This document shows positions 61,158 through 64,000 of a stretch of 64,000 nt of DNA, in pieces (positions within the stretch are counted from its first letter, which is position 1; each line of letters begins with the position of its first letter). The notes under the pieces were generated by a model. It ran no database searches. It saw nothing but the letters and a program-made list of their open reading frames with translations, and was not told the origin of the DNA. Source of the DNA: Bacillus sp. HMF5848 (lineage in GTDB: Bacteria > Bacillota > Bacilli > Bacillales > HMF5848); assembly GCF_003944835.1 (NCBI RefSeq), contig NZ_RWIV01000001.1:313501-377500 (forward strand), in the 5' to 3' direction. The position numbers and the translations under genes are program-made.

Positions 61158-64000
<2,843 letters not shown>

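Overview
The window comes from a low-GC Gram-positive bacterium of the Bacillaceae. The evidence is AGGAGG-type ribosome sites with many TTG/GTG starts, Bacillus-like 16S and 23S rRNA, guanine riboswitches before guaA and pbuG, the Bacillus gene order yeaC-yeaD-yebA-guaA-pbuG, a nadBCA/nifS-niaR divergon, and methionine-salvage genes related to B. subtilis mtnE and mtnU. I cannot name the species.

Layout. 0.3-5.1 kb: a LacI-type regulator, a spaced array of its probable operators, a sugar ABC importer (binding protein and two permeases) and the stump of a GH1 beta-glucosidase. 5.5-6.9 kb: aspartase. 7.4-11.2 kb: a Fur-controlled ferric-iron ABC importer. 11.6-14.2 kb: a small unknown protein, an unusual isocitrate dehydrogenase with a C-terminal extension, and an HPr/Crh-like protein with Asp at the catalytic His position. 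14.6-33.0 kb: a large, tightly packed catabolic island. 33-41.8 kb: a membrane protein, polysaccharide deacetylase, CBO0543-type protein, aldehyde dehydrogenase plus reductase, chromate transporter and chemoreceptor. 41.8-47.2 kb: NAD synthesis genes and their regulator. 47.4-49.3 kb: an orphan sensor kinase and a GC-rich intergenic element. 49.7-57.7 kb: MoxR/DUF58/transglutaminase trio, guaA and pbuG. 57.8-60.8 kb: a membrane protein and a decayed methionine-salvage locus. 60.9-64.0 kb: promoters, 16S, spacer and partial 23S of an rRNA operon.

The main find is the 14.6-33.0 kb island, read here as a sulfoquinovose (SQ, the plant sulfolipid sugar) catabolic cluster. Its GH31 enzyme closely resembles sulfoquinovosidase YihQ and keeps the sulfonate-recognition residues. 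Around it are a ROK regulator, a tripartite tricarboxylate (TTT) importer, a fucose-isomerase-like enzyme (candidate SQ isomerase), two different transaldolases, an Fe-type alcohol dehydrogenase, a split transketolase, an RpiB-like isomerase lacking phosphate-binding residues, an M24-fold protein lacking metal ligands, an APC transporter, glycerol dehydrogenase and dihydroxyacetone kinase. The transaldolase set fits the sulfo-TAL route, and the transketolase/RpiB/Fe-ADH set fits the sulfo-TK route. Having both in one run, with genes to salvage the glycerol of sulfoquinovosyl glycerol and a TTT importer, is unusual. Substrates are inferred from residues and context, not measured.

Decay is a second theme. 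The GH1 gene, an AbrB-like gene, mtnE and mtnA are all broken, and the last two directly precede the rRNA operon.
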